Source: Bdellovibrio sp. qaytius
GTDB taxonomy: Bacteria > Bdellovibrionota > Bdellovibrionia > Bdellovibrionales > Bdellovibrionaceae
NCBI GenBank assembly: GCA_004011035.1
Contig: CP025734.1
Coordinates: forward strand, 2,688,001 to 2,752,000
Length of the DNA stretch: 64,000 nt
Reading direction: 5' to 3'
Shown here: positions 16,935 to 25,170 of the stretch, in pieces
How the letters are laid out: every line of letters begins with the position of its first letter
How positions within the stretch are numbered: position 1 is the first letter of the stretch
Made by a program: the position numbers and the translations under genes
Notes under the pieces: generated by a model
The model's input: the letters and a program-made list of their open reading frames with translations, nothing else
What the model was told of the DNA's origin: nothing
Database searches by the model: none

Positions 16935-19553
16935 CTAATGCGCTTGATCCCAGTTATCACCAATCGAAGAATTCACTTTCAACGGTACTTTAAACTTAGC
17001 CACGTTTTCCATGATGCCACGAATATGCGCCACACTAGTTTCTAAAACATCTGGCGCACCTTCAAAAATCAACTCATCGTGCACTTGTAATAATAAAGTT
17101 AACTGCGCTTTATCTTGAACCAACCAACGATTCACATCAATCATAGCCATCTTCATCAGATCACTGGCCGTACCTTGAATCGGAGCATTAATAGCCGCGC
17201 GCTCACCGAATTTTTTAACCATCGCATTTGTTGATTCAAGCTCTTTCAAATATCTGCGACGACCAAAAAGTGTTTCGACATATTTTTTCTGATGTGCTTC
17301 TTCAATTGTTGAAGCGATGTAATCTTTAATGCCGCTAAATTTTGTAAAATAGCGATCGATAATATCTTTTGATTCAGTTCTTGAAATTCCAAGAACTTCG
17401 GCTAAACCGTAAGCTCCTTGGCCGTAGGCGATACCAAAGTTGACGGCCTTTGCGATACGGCGATGTTCTTTGGTAACAGCATTTAAAGGCACGTTAAACA
17501 CTTCAGCGGCTGTGGCCGAGTGAATATCTAAATCATCTTGAAAGGCTTTAATTAAACCTTTGTCTTCAGAAATATGAGCCAACACACGTAATTCAATTTG
17601 CGAATAATCGAGAGACAATAACTTCTTACCGCTATCTGAGATAAAAGCTTGGCGAACCTTGCGGCCTTTTTCTGTTTTGATCGGAATATTTTGAATATTC
17701 GGATCTGTACTTGATAGACGACCTGTTGCCGTAAATGCTTGGTTAAAATGCGTATGAATTCTAGAGTTCGCGTCGACCATTTCAGGTAACGCATCAACGT
17801 AAGTAGATTTTAATTTAGATAATTCACGAAAGTTCATTAATAACAGACCAATCGGATGATTTAGTTTTTCTAAAACTTCATTATCAGTTGAATAACCGGT
17901 TTTAGTTTTTTTAAGGGCCTCTAAACCTAAACGTTCAAAAAGAATAACGCCTAATTGTTTTGGCGAAGCGATATTAAATTTTTCGCCGGCGATTTGGTGA
18001 ATTTCAGTCTCTAATTTAGCAATATCATCAGTGAGTTCTTTTGAAAAAACTGCTAATGTTTCGATATCAAGTTTAATACCCACTTTTTCCATCGCATAGA
18101 GAATTGGAATTAATGGCTTTTCTAATTTTTCATAGATTGGCAGTAAGCCTTTTTCGCGAATTTCGGTTTGCACAACGATGGATAATTGCACGAAAGCTTC
18201 GGCTAATTTAACGATATCTACTTGTTGTTTAGCTTCAGGTTTCAAATCAATGCTTAAAAAATCTTTGATCACTTCAATAGGATCAAGCATATCTTGAGAT
18301 TTTAAACAGTAAGCTAAAAGCATCATGTCCCAATCAATTTGGGCTGTTAATACGTCTTCAACTGATAAGTTTATATCTGACCAGACTTGTTTAATATCAA
18401 AACCTGACCACGTTAAGTTTTTATAATCTAATTGCGCCTGCTCAAGTGGAGCTATGAAATAATCAAAATTATTAAAACAAAAACAAATCTGAGCATTCGC
18501 TGTGAATACGAAAAACTTTTCATTCTTAATGCGAGCTTGTACAAGCGCAGAATCCCAGGCTTGAGCTTTTAAAGCGGCAGCAGCAATGGGTGCTGCCGTC
18601 GTAGTGGCCTCATCTACTGTTGGGCCTGGAGCTGCGGGTGTTGCAAAGTTTGGCTCGGCACCTGAAGTTTTATGACCGTCACCTTTTTTGAGATTGGCTT
18701 GGCCATCCCCTAATAAACTTTTTTCGAAAGATTTAAAGTTTAATTCTTGTAAGAAAGCGCGCAGCTCTTCAGTTTTAAAATCTTTTACGATGTAATCATC
18801 CATTGTTTTACCGGTATTTACATCGGTGACAATCGTGACTAATTTTTTTGAGATGATGGCATCGTCTTTTGATTTAATTAATTTTTCTTTAATACCCGCC
18901 GGAGAAACTTTATCGATATTTTCATAAATTTTTTCGAGTGTTCCGAATTGTTCAATCAGCTTTTGGGCACCCTTAGGGCCAATGCCCGCTACTCCTGGAA
19001 TATGATCTGACGTATCACCTGTAATAGCTAAGAAATCGATGAATTGTTCGGGGTAAACACCGTGTTTTTCTTTAACGGCTTCGGCGGTGTAAACAAATTC
19101 TTTCATCGTGTCGTAGAGAAAAATATTTTCATTCACGAGCTGACTAAAATCTTTATCTCCGCTGACGATATAAACTTGATAACCTTCTTTGGCAGATTGA
19201 ACAGCGATCGTACCGATTAAATCATCGGCTTCATACCCAGCCACTTCGATATCGGCGATACCAAATAAATCGGCCACTTGTTTTAAGTACGGCATTTGAA
19301 CTTGCAGATCATCAGGCATTGTTGTGCGGTTAGCTTTGTATTCTGTGTATAAATCTTTTCTAAATGACGGCTCTTTACGGTCGTAGCAAAAAACCACGTG
19401 ATCTGGGTTTTTTTCTTTAAAAAGTTTAATGATCATCGAAATAAAACCGTAAACGGCATTAACCGGAACACCCTTGGTTGAAGACAATGGGCGAATAGCG
19501 TAAAACGCACGAAAAAACATAGAACTAACATCAACAAGATAGATTTTCTTCAT
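16935..19553 (-). CDS. polA: DNA polymerase I, without a functional proofreading site
   Basis: 872 residues, somewhat shorter than the 928 of E. coli Pol I. The 5'-3' nuclease (about 1-290) is intact: YLVDVSSMFFRAFYA, the acidic SGDKDFSQLV and GDTSDHIPGVAGIG motifs. An Ala/Pro-rich linker follows. The 3'-5' exonuclease region (about 330-500) keeps its rough length, but the DxE of motif I is FFVFTANAQ, motif II reads SGFDIKQVW and no YxxxD is seen, so proofreading is probably lost, as in Taq and Bst enzymes. The polymerase domain has motif A LDYSQIELRVLAH, motif B RRIAKAVNFGIAYGQG and motif C QVHDELIFEG. It acts in gap repair and Okazaki fragment processing. It is the last gene of the eno-side minus-strand series. 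Confidence 0.95.
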   Translation of the reverse strand: MKKIYLVDVSSMFFRAFYAIRPLSSTKGVPVNAVYGFISMIIKLFKEKNPDHVVFCYDRKEPSFRKDLYTEYKANRTTMPDDLQVQMPYLKQVADLFGIADIEVAGYEADDLIGTIAVQSAKEGYQVYIVSGDKDFSQLVNENIFLYDTMKEFVYTAEAVKEKHGVYPEQFIDFLAITGDTSDHIPGVAGIGPKGAQKLIEQFGTLEKIYENIDKVSPAGIKEKLIKSKDDAIISKKLVTIVTDVNTGKTMDDYIVKDFKTEELRAFLQELNFKSFEKSLLGDGQANLKKGDGHKTSGAEPNFATPAAPGPTVDEATTTAAPIAAAALKAQAWDSALVQARIKNEKFFVFTANAQICFCFNNFDYFIAPLEQAQLDYKNLTWSGFDIKQVWSDINLSVEDVLTAQIDWDMMLLAYCLKSQDMLDPIEVIKDFLSIDLKPEAKQQVDIVKLAEAFVQLSIVVQTEIREKGLLPIYEKLEKPLIPILYAMEKVGIKLDIETLAVFSKELTDDIAKLETEIHQIAGEKFNIASPKQLGVILFERLGLEALKKTKTGYSTDNEVLEKLNHPIGLLLMNFRELSKLKSTYVDALPEMVDANSRIHTHFNQAFTATGRLSSTDPNIQNIPIKTEKGRKVRQAFISDSGKKLLSLDYSQIELRVLAHISEDKGLIKAFQDDLDIHSATAAEVFNVPLNAVTKEHRRIAKAVNFGIAYGQGAYGLAEVLGISRTESKDIIDRYFTKFSGIKDYIASTIEEAHQKKYVETLFGRRRYLKELESTNAMVKKFGERAAINAPIQGTASDLMKMAMIDVNRWLVQDKAQLTLLLQVHDELIFEGAPDVLETSVAHIRGIMENVAKFKVPLKVNSSIGDNWDQAH

Positions 19554-19608
19554 CGAGAAAACTTACCTCTTGAAGGTCAGGTTGTCATGAAAATGGGTTG
19601 CATTATTT

Positions 19609-19839
19609 TTACTGTTTGATGATTGATTCGTTTGTTTGCAATTGCTTGTCGTAGCGATCAAATTGCTCAACGTTTCTTAGTTCAACCCAAGAGTCGCAAA
19701 GGGCATCGAGCTTTAATTCTTGTGAGTATTCGCTCACCTGTTTATTTAAAAATTGAGGGTCGATCTGGCCTAATTCTAAACGGCGTTTTAATTCGTTTTT
19801 TGTAAGACCTAAAACTAATGATAAATGTTCTAATTTCAT
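19609..19839 (-). CDS. Small conserved-looking cytoplasmic protein, unknown
   Basis: A 76-residue, leucine- and charge-rich soluble protein (KLEHLSLVLGLTKNELKRRL...). I use ATG 19839 as start; ATG 19851, four codons earlier, is also possible, and longer versions would run through a perfect hairpin at 19851-19868. The segment LSLVLGLTKNELKRRLELGQ could form a helix-turn-helix, but the rest does not match a family I know. It lies between ftsB and polA on the same strand, so it is likely co-transcribed with them. Confidence 0.55.
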   Translation of the reverse strand: MKLEHLSLVLGLTKNELKRRLELGQIDPQFLNKQVSEYSQELKLDALCDSWVELRNVEQFDRYDKQLQTNESIIKQ

Positions 19840-19850
19840 AAGTGCTCTCA

Positions 19851-19868
19851 TTAGAGCTTTTGCTCTAA
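19851..19868. other. Perfect hairpin before the small gene
   Basis: TTAGAGC, loop TTTT, GCTCTAA: a 7-bp stem without mismatch, lying between ftsB and the small gene at 19609-19839, directly upstream of its likely start. No T-run follows on either strand, so it is not a standard terminator. It may affect translation of the small gene. Confidence 0.5.
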
Positions 19869-19909
19869 GCGGTTGCAAGACCTGATGCTTTGCAATAGGT
19901 GCTTAATAT

Positions 19910-20215
19910 TTATTCTGGAAATACGAAAATAAGATCGTGCTCGCCAACCAGATCCATTTTATCGCGAGCCTGGCGCTCAATGTAGGTTGTGTCTGTGGCT
20001 TGTTTGATTTGAGTGTCGATCACGCGCATCTGCGCTTTGGCGATTAAAACTTGGCTGACGATTGTGTTTTCATCGCGGTAAAGACCCCATAACTTCCAAA
20101 GTGTGCCGTTTAAAAATAACGTCGCCACTAACACTGCTATGCAGGTGATAAGTACTTTTTGAGGTTGGCTAAGCCAACGTTGAATTGCAAAGGCCGTGTT
20201 ACGCAGTTGATCCAT
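19910..20215 (-). CDS. ftsB: Septum formation initiator, FtsB/DivIC family
   Basis: A 101-residue bitopic protein: short basic cytoplasmic N-terminus, transmembrane helix (about 19-41, VLITCIAVLVATLFLNGTLW), then a coiled coil (about 50-80) and the family's short tail with YIERQARDKMDLVGEHDLIFVFPE-type ending (the ARD.M..V..GE..F.F pattern). FtsB links FtsL and FtsQ in the divisome and sits at midcell in the inner membrane. Location downstream of eno is a classical arrangement for ftsB in many bacteria. It is probably co-transcribed from eno. Size and domain layout are normal. Confidence 0.85.
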   Translation of the reverse strand: MDQLRNTAFAIQRWLSQPQKVLITCIAVLVATLFLNGTLWKLWGLYRDENTIVSQVLIAKAQMRVIDTQIKQATDTTYIERQARDKMDLVGEHDLIFVFPE

Positions 20216-20261
20216 GAAATTAGTTTCTAATTTTTTTGAAGTTCTGGGTACGGCTTATAGT

Positions 20262-21101
20262 CTAGTTTTGAAATCTATTATTCAGATCTTCTAAACGAAA
20301 TTCAGTCAGAAGTGCTTGTAAACGTTCTTTAGCTTGGCGCACTTGATGATTTTTATCGGGATTGTTGTGCTTTGTAGCCACGATCAATTCGTTTTTCATT
20401 GAATGTTCAAACCCAACAAGCTCGGTCACTGTCACATCATACCCTGCGGCCGTTAATTCTAACGTGCGCAGTACATTCGTTAAATGCGAACCAAACTCAC
20501 GCGTGTGAATCGGCTGACGAAATAACTCTGACATCGGATTAGCTAACATTTTTGCTTTGTTTTGGCGTAAGTGGGTCGCCACTTCAGCTTGGCAGCACGG
20601 AACCAAAACAATATGCTTCGCTTTTTTAGCTAATGCAAAATGAATGGCATCATCTGTTGCCGTATCGCAAGCATGTAATGCTGTAACAATCTCAACCGAT
20701 TCAGGTAATTTTTTTGTCGTGATTGAATCAGCCACTGTTAAATGCAAAAAATCCATATTCGGAAATTTTAATTTATCAGCAAGCTCTTTAGATTTTTTAA
20801 CTAGCTCTTCGCGAAATTCGATACCGAAAACTTTATTTGGCTTATTTAACGATTTGAAAAATAAATCGTAAATAATAAATCCCAAATAAGATTTACCCGC
20901 CCCGTGATCGACTAAGTTAATTTGCGCTGAATTTTCATTCAGATCTTTTAATAACGGCTCGATGAAATGGTAGAGGTGATACACTTGCTTAAGCTTACGA
21001 CGTGAATCCTGATTCATTTTTCCGTCGCGAGTTAGAATATGTAACTCTTTTAAAAGTTCAATGGATTGACCAGGTTTTAAATCAAGTTCTTGGTGAGCCA
21101 T
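20262..21101 (-). CDS. SAM-dependent methyltransferase (Methyltransf_32-like)
   Basis: 279 residues with a Rossmann methyltransferase core. The SAM-binding glycine loop is VDHGAGKSYLGF (about 62-74), the acidic end of strand 2 is GIEFREELV, and the later block TALHACDTATDDAIHFAL with VLVPCCQAEV is characteristic of the Methyltransf_32 group. Members modify RNA or remain uncharacterised; the substrate here is unknown. The CC pair in PCCQ is where catalytic or metal-related residues are found in relatives. It begins 3 bases after the preceding secreted-protein gene and precedes ftsB by 46 bases, so it is in the eno operon. Confidence 0.8.
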   Translation of the reverse strand: MAHQELDLKPGQSIELLKELHILTRDGKMNQDSRRKLKQVYHLYHFIEPLLKDLNENSAQINLVDHGAGKSYLGFIIYDLFFKSLNKPNKVFGIEFREELVKKSKELADKLKFPNMDFLHLTVADSITTKKLPESVEIVTALHACDTATDDAIHFALAKKAKHIVLVPCCQAEVATHLRQNKAKMLANPMSELFRQPIHTREFGSHLTNVLRTLELTAAGYDVTVTELVGFEHSMKNELIVATKHNNPDKNHQVRQAKERLQALLTEFRLEDLNNRFQN

Positions 21102-21103
21102 GA

Positions 21104-21652
21104 TTATTTCTTTTCACAAAGTAGAGTTGTATCAAGTTTCATTTGAAGGGCGACAGATTCAGGTTCAGAGTATTTTCGAACTTGTTCTATCGATTCATGA
21201 GCTACTTTTTTTAGAGTTTTTAAAGCATTTTGCGCATCTTTACTTGGGGCTGCTGTACAAGATAATTTAAGCAAGAATATCGCAAATTCAGACTGCTTTT
21301 TATGCGAAGCTAAACTTAATTCTGAATTTGATAATTTTGATTTAGTTTTTTGCGCTTTGTTTTTTTCGTTAACAATCAAACCTTTGCCTGCAGGAACTGC
21401 CGCCATCAAGCCTTGCACAGAAAGTTTTTCGTCTGAATGCATTTCAGACAACTTTCTTTGAAAACACTCAGAAGGTAATTCGGCCTTTTGACAAAGATTT
21501 TTTAAATCTGCTTTTTGAAATTTATAATTCAGATCGATAACTTTTTGGTACTCTTTAGCTTGATGATCTTCAGTGCGATCTTCAAGTGTGGGATTCGCGA
21601 ATACAGCAACCACAAAAGTTGTGAGTAAAATTACAATCCCACATTTAAACAT
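21104..21652 (-). CDS. Secreted protein of unknown function
   Basis: 182 residues with a signal peptide (FKCGIVILLTTFVVAVFANP, cut near residue 20). The mature part is helical and charged, with four cysteines (in DLKNLCQKAELPSECFQRKL, LKLSCTA and the final TLLCEKK), so two disulfides are possible in the periplasm. No family recognised. Its ATG shares the A of the eno stop codon (TAATG), making it translationally coupled to enolase, an unusual partner for an exported protein. Confidence 0.65.
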   Translation of the reverse strand: MFKCGIVILLTTFVVAVFANPTLEDRTEDHQAKEYQKVIDLNYKFQKADLKNLCQKAELPSECFQRKLSEMHSDEKLSVQGLMAAVPAGKGLIVNEKNKAQKTKSKLSNSELSLASHKKQSEFAIFLLKLSCTAAPSKDAQNALKTLKKVAHESIEQVRKYSEPESVALQMKLDTTLLCEKK

Positions 21653-22920
21653 TAGCGAAAGCCTGCTTTATCCCAGTATACGCCCATACCACCAAGATCT
21701 TCTTCGATTCTTAGTAATTGATTGTACTTAGCTGTACGTTCGCCACGGCATAAAGAGCCCGTTTTGATTTGGTGACAGTTTAAAGCAACCGCAAGATCAG
21801 CGATTATTGTATCTTCAGTTTCACCTGAACGATGAGACATCACAGTTTTCATTTTATGACGTTGAGCTAAGTTAACTGCTTCAAACGTTTCTGTTAATGT
21901 TCCGATTTGATTTACTTTAACTAATAAAGCATTAGCTGCTTTTCTTTCTAAGCCCATGCGTAAACGTTTTGGGTTAGTTACGAATAAGTCATCACCTACT
22001 AATTGTACGCGATCACCCATGGCTGCTGTTGCAGAAACCCAAGAATCCCAGTCATCTTCAGAGAAACCATCTTCGATTGAAACTAATGGATATTTTTCGC
22101 TCCATTTTTTGTAAACGTTTTCTAAGTCTTTGCCAGAGATTTGGTTTTTCTCCCAAACGTATTTGCCATCTTTATATAATTCAGTGGCAGCCACATCTAA
22201 CGCTAAGAATACATTTTGGCCTGCTTCGTAGCCTGCAGTCATAATTGCTTCCATTAATAATTCAAGAGCTTCTTCATTTGATTTTAAAACAGGAGCAAAG
22301 CCACCTTCGTCACCAACGGCTGTTGATAAACCTTTTTTATTTAAGATCTTTTTCAATGTGTGAAAAATTTCAGATCCCGCACGTAAACTTTCAGCGTATG
22401 AATTGTTGACTGTTGGTACGATCATAAATTCTTGAATATCTAAACCGTTGTTCGCATGCGCTCCACCGTTTAACACGTTCATTAACGGAACCGGTAACCG
22501 ACAAGCTTGCGATCCACCAACGTATCTGTAAAGCGGAAGGCCTGCATCTTTTGCAGCGGCTTGAGCCACAGCTAAAGAAACACCTAAGATTGCGTTTGCA
22601 CCTAAGTTTGATTTGTTTTCTGTGCCATCGATGTCGCGTAAAACTTTATCGATGTAAACTTGTTCAAAAACATTTAAGCCCACAACTTCAGGAGCAATTT
22701 TTTCACGAACGTTATCAACAGCTTTAAAAACGCCTTTACCTAAGAAACGATTTTTATCGCCATCACGTAATTCGTAAGCTTCGTGTGCGCCTGTTGAAGC
22801 TCCAGATGGAACTGCTGCGCGACCCATGTTGCCATCAGCTGTTTTAACTTCAACTTCGATTGTTGGGTTGCCACGGCTATCTAAAATTTCGCGACCTTGT
22901 ACACTGATGATTTCTGACAC
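21652..22920 (-). CDS. eno: Enolase
   Basis: Interconverts 2-phosphoglycerate and phosphoenolpyruvate in glycolysis; cytoplasmic, often also bound in the RNA degradosome. All key features are present in 422 residues: [11 protein letters not shown] at the N-terminus, the catalytic loop [38 protein letters not shown], the Mg ligands in [19 protein letters not shown] and GDDLFVTN, catalytic Lys in [10 protein letters not shown], and [10 protein letters not shown]. The start is GTG (complement of 22920-22918) with AGGAG 6-7 bases upstream. An AATAGT-hairpin unit ends one base before that ribosome site and could influence translation. It leads a run of minus-strand genes down to polA. Confidence 0.97.
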   Translation of the reverse strand: MSEIISVQGREILDSRGNPTIEVEVKTADGNMGRAAVPSGASTGAHEAYELRDGDKNRFLGKGVFKAVDNVREKIAPEVVGLNVFEQVYIDKVLRDIDGTENKSNLGANAILGVSLAVAQAAAKDAGLPLYRYVGGSQACRLPVPLMNVLNGGAHANNGLDIQEFMIVPTVNNSYAESLRAGSEIFHTLKKILNKKGLSTAVGDEGGFAPVLKSNEEALELLMEAIMTAGYEAGQNVFLALDVAATELYKDGKYVWEKNQISGKDLENVYKKWSEKYPLVSIEDGFSEDDWDSWVSATAAMGDRVQLVGDDLFVTNPKRLRMGLERKAANALLVKVNQIGTLTETFEAVNLAQRHKMKTVMSHRSGETEDTIIADLAVALNCHQIKTGSLCRGERTAKYNQLLRIEEDLGGMGVYWDKAGFR

Positions 22921-22932
22921 TGTTTGCTCCTG

Positions 22933-22953
22933 CGCGTCTGCGACGCGACTATT
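22933..22953 (-). repeat. AATAGT-hairpin unit upstream of eno
   Basis: On the minus strand AATAGT is followed directly by a 6-bp stem CGCGTC/GACGCG closed by a GCA triloop, then one base and the AGGAG ribosome site of eno. It has the same design as the two units before kdsD (10856-10895). Confidence 0.7.
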
Positions 22954-22962
22954 CCTTGTTCT

Positions 22963-23955
22963 CTATAATTGAGTAGTAGATGTAGTTTGCACCGATTCTT
23001 CTGAATCAGGCTTGCTCATCTTTTTTAAAATTTCGATACTTTCTGAAATAATTTGTGGGTATTGGCTTTTAACTAAATCCCAATCCACTCTGTGAAACGC
23101 GGCTTTCATGCCTGGCGTAACTTTTTGTCCCGCAGTTAATAACGTCACTAACTGATGGGCGCGCACCATGTAATCATGAAGGCGCGCTAAGTTCTGCGCC
23201 ACTTGATGTGTTGGCTTTTTGATAAATTCAAATTGTGAAAAATCATTCGGCGAAAAAGAAACCGCTTGCAGCGTATCTTTTGACGACCACTTCTGTTCAG
23301 CCACACGTTGTAATTCTTCATTACGACGTTGAAGCTCGCGATTTTTTTCTTCAAGATCACGCGAACTGTTTTGCAATTGATTAATCACCTCTTGCATTAA
23401 TTGCGGCGATACTTGGTGATGTTCGGCTTCATCCAGGATCGTGTCTTGGTAACCCGGCCAATCAAGTTCAAAGTGCACTTGATTCCAACGACATACACCG
23501 GGAGTTAATCCCACATAAATCGGTAGAGCCTCAAACGCGGCTTTTAAATACATTGTCACCAATGGATATTGTTCAGCAGGAAGTGGAACGTCGAAACTAA
23601 TTCCCGCATCTGTGCGAATTACATTTTCAATCGGCGGCTCAGGAGAAATAAAATAACCTAAGAATTTTTCGGGCTGATGAAAAATTTCTTGCGGACGAGG
23701 CATCATACGCAGAACTGAATCAAGAACTCCCCAAGCGCGAAGCTTTGGAGTTTTATGGCCGGCTTGTTCAATTTGATCTTGGCTTGTGATGATGCGTTCT
23801 AAGAAAGCTTCCATGTCGGGGGCGTACATCCAGTTAGATGTATCTTTTAAAAAATCCCACGGGATATCCGATTCAGAAAAATAAGTATTTAGATCAACCT
23901 TTTCGGTCTCTAAATAAGTTAAAATTGAATTGGTAATCTTACAGCTGAAATGCAC
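22963..23955 (-). CDS. Unknown cytoplasmic protein with central coiled coil
   Basis: 330 residues, no signal peptide. The N-terminal 180 residues form a globular domain rich in aromatic and acidic residues (LKDTSNWMYAPDMEAFLERI, RWNQVHFELDWPGYQ). It looks like the sensory N-terminal domain placed before kinases or cyclases in related bacteria, but I cannot name it with confidence. A heptad coiled coil follows (about 185-225, LMQEVINQLQNSSRDLEEKN then RELQRRNEELQRVAEQ), and a helical C-terminal region (240-310) before a Ser/Thr/Gln-rich tail. A signalling adaptor without its own enzymatic domain is possible. It lies 42 bases upstream of eno on the same strand. Confidence 0.65.
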   Translation of the reverse strand: MHFSCKITNSILTYLETEKVDLNTYFSESDIPWDFLKDTSNWMYAPDMEAFLERIITSQDQIEQAGHKTPKLRAWGVLDSVLRMMPRPQEIFHQPEKFLGYFISPEPPIENVIRTDAGISFDVPLPAEQYPLVTMYLKAAFEALPIYVGLTPGVCRWNQVHFELDWPGYQDTILDEAEHHQVSPQLMQEVINQLQNSSRDLEEKNRELQRRNEELQRVAEQKWSSKDTLQAVSFSPNDFSQFEFIKKPTHQVAQNLARLHDYMVRAHQLVTLLTAGQKVTPGMKAAFHRVDWDLVKSQYPQIISESIEILKKMSKPDSEESVQTTSTTQL

Positions 23956-24054
23956 GTAAAAAACTTAGCTTTCACTCTAGGGTGTTGCAACTCTTTACAG
24001 AGTGCAAAAGGGAAATCCTGTGTGTTTTCGAGTATTTTGCTAGTATTCAGAGTA

Positions 24055-25068
24055 CTATTTAGGCACAGACTCCATCTTATCAGTCACCGAGTTGTAAACT
24101 TGATTCAAATTTGTCCATGTTGCATTGATTTGCGGCTGAACTTCTAGGGCCTTGTACAGCAGAGTTAAACCCGATAATTCGTTACCATTGCCATGAACTA
24201 ACACGATAGAACCATTTTTAATCTTCTGACCTTTGCCAAGCCACGCGTTTGCGCCTAACGGAATTAATCCCCAAGCTTTCAATTGATCAATTAATTTATC
24301 GCTAGAAATTAAACCCGGAAAACGAAAAAATATCGAAGGCACTAAGCCTTGTGAAAACATCACCATTTCGTTACCTAAAACTTCACGTTGAAAATCAATT
24401 CCTGGTGTTAATAAAAAGTTTTCTTCGATACCTTTTGTTTGATCATACGGATGAGTTAACGAATGATTCACCCACGTGATATTAATTTTTTTCTGATCTT
24501 GCAATTGAAGTAAATAAACAAATTCATCGTGGTGATTTTTAATCCACAAACCAGAAACCGATAAGGCGACCGGAACATTTGTCATGTAACCACTTTGAAT
24601 ACGCTCGAAAATTTCAGTCTGTAATTTTTTACTCGAAGGGCAAAGATCTATTGTTAAAAAAGCCTCAGCTTGGCCTGGGCCAACTTCTTTAGCTTTTTGA
24701 ATTCCTGCACCTGCTGTTGGTGATGGAACGCGTGTTGAGTCTGTTAGAATGTTTGCGTATTTATTTTGAGAGTTTGAATCAAAGCCTGCGCATTGTTTTA
24801 AACATTTCTCTGGAATGATCCCTGTTTGTAATGTTTTTGAACTGACAATCCAGTTGAACATTTCGCCTTTTAATTTAAAACGGCGAAGACTTACAACATC
24901 TGCGTCGTTTACTTTACAAGCCTGCATTGTGACTTGGTAAGTTGATTTATCTAGGTCAGTGCCATCGACAGCAAAGCGTTTTGTGATGGGCGTACACTCA
25001 GAAGCTTGGGCTGCTAAGGTTGCGACAAATGAGGCTAAAAATGCGGTAATTAGTAGAGCTGTTTTCAC
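24055..25068 (-). CDS. Exported polysaccharide deacetylase-like (NodB homology) protein
   Basis: 337 residues with a signal peptide (about 1-20, ending AAQA). The NodB fold is recognised in the second half by four motifs in order: LTIDLCPS (equivalent to TFDDGP), WVNHSLTHP (the two zinc-binding His of HxxxH), FFRFPG (the RxPY motif) and IVLVHGN near the end (motif 5 Leu-His). In motif 1 the first Asp (catalytic base) is kept, but the second Asp, normally a metal ligand, is Leu. Such enzymes remove acetyl groups from peptidoglycan or other amino-sugar polymers in the periplasm; in Bdellovibrio related proteins act on prey wall. Whether this one is active is uncertain. The first 130 residues form a separate Cys-containing domain of unknown type. 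Confidence 0.7.
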   Translation of the reverse strand: MKTALLITAFLASFVATLAAQASECTPITKRFAVDGTDLDKSTYQVTMQACKVNDADVVSLRRFKLKGEMFNWIVSSKTLQTGIIPEKCLKQCAGFDSNSQNKYANILTDSTRVPSPTAGAGIQKAKEVGPGQAEAFLTIDLCPSSKKLQTEIFERIQSGYMTNVPVALSVSGLWIKNHHDEFVYLLQLQDQKKINITWVNHSLTHPYDQTKGIEENFLLTPGIDFQREVLGNEMVMFSQGLVPSIFFRFPGLISSDKLIDQLKAWGLIPLGANAWLGKGQKIKNGSIVLVHGNGNELSGLTLLYKALEVQPQINATWTNLNQVYNSVTDKMESVPK

Positions 25069-25124
25069 TCTGTTGTATAGAGCAAAGCTTAATCCAGTAT
25101 GGGAGGCTATTTAACGCATTTTAA

Positions 25125-25163
25125 CGGTTAAAAACTGTCTAATAGTTGTATAGCGCGACGGTT
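25125..25163 (-). terminator. Possible terminator after cpaF
   Basis: On the minus strand AAAACCGTC pairs with GACAGTTTT (one mismatch) around a 17-base loop, with T/A-rich sequence after it, just past the stop of the CpaF-type gene. The long loop makes this a weak call. Confidence 0.3.
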
Positions 25164-25170
25164 TTAGCCA

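Noticed and set aside
16927-16942. Fourth AATAGT-type hairpin unit (AATAGCGCTAATGCGC)
   Set aside because: It has GCGC arms but a 4-base TAAT loop, reads AATAGC rather than AATAGT, and lies at a convergent junction, not before a ribosome site.
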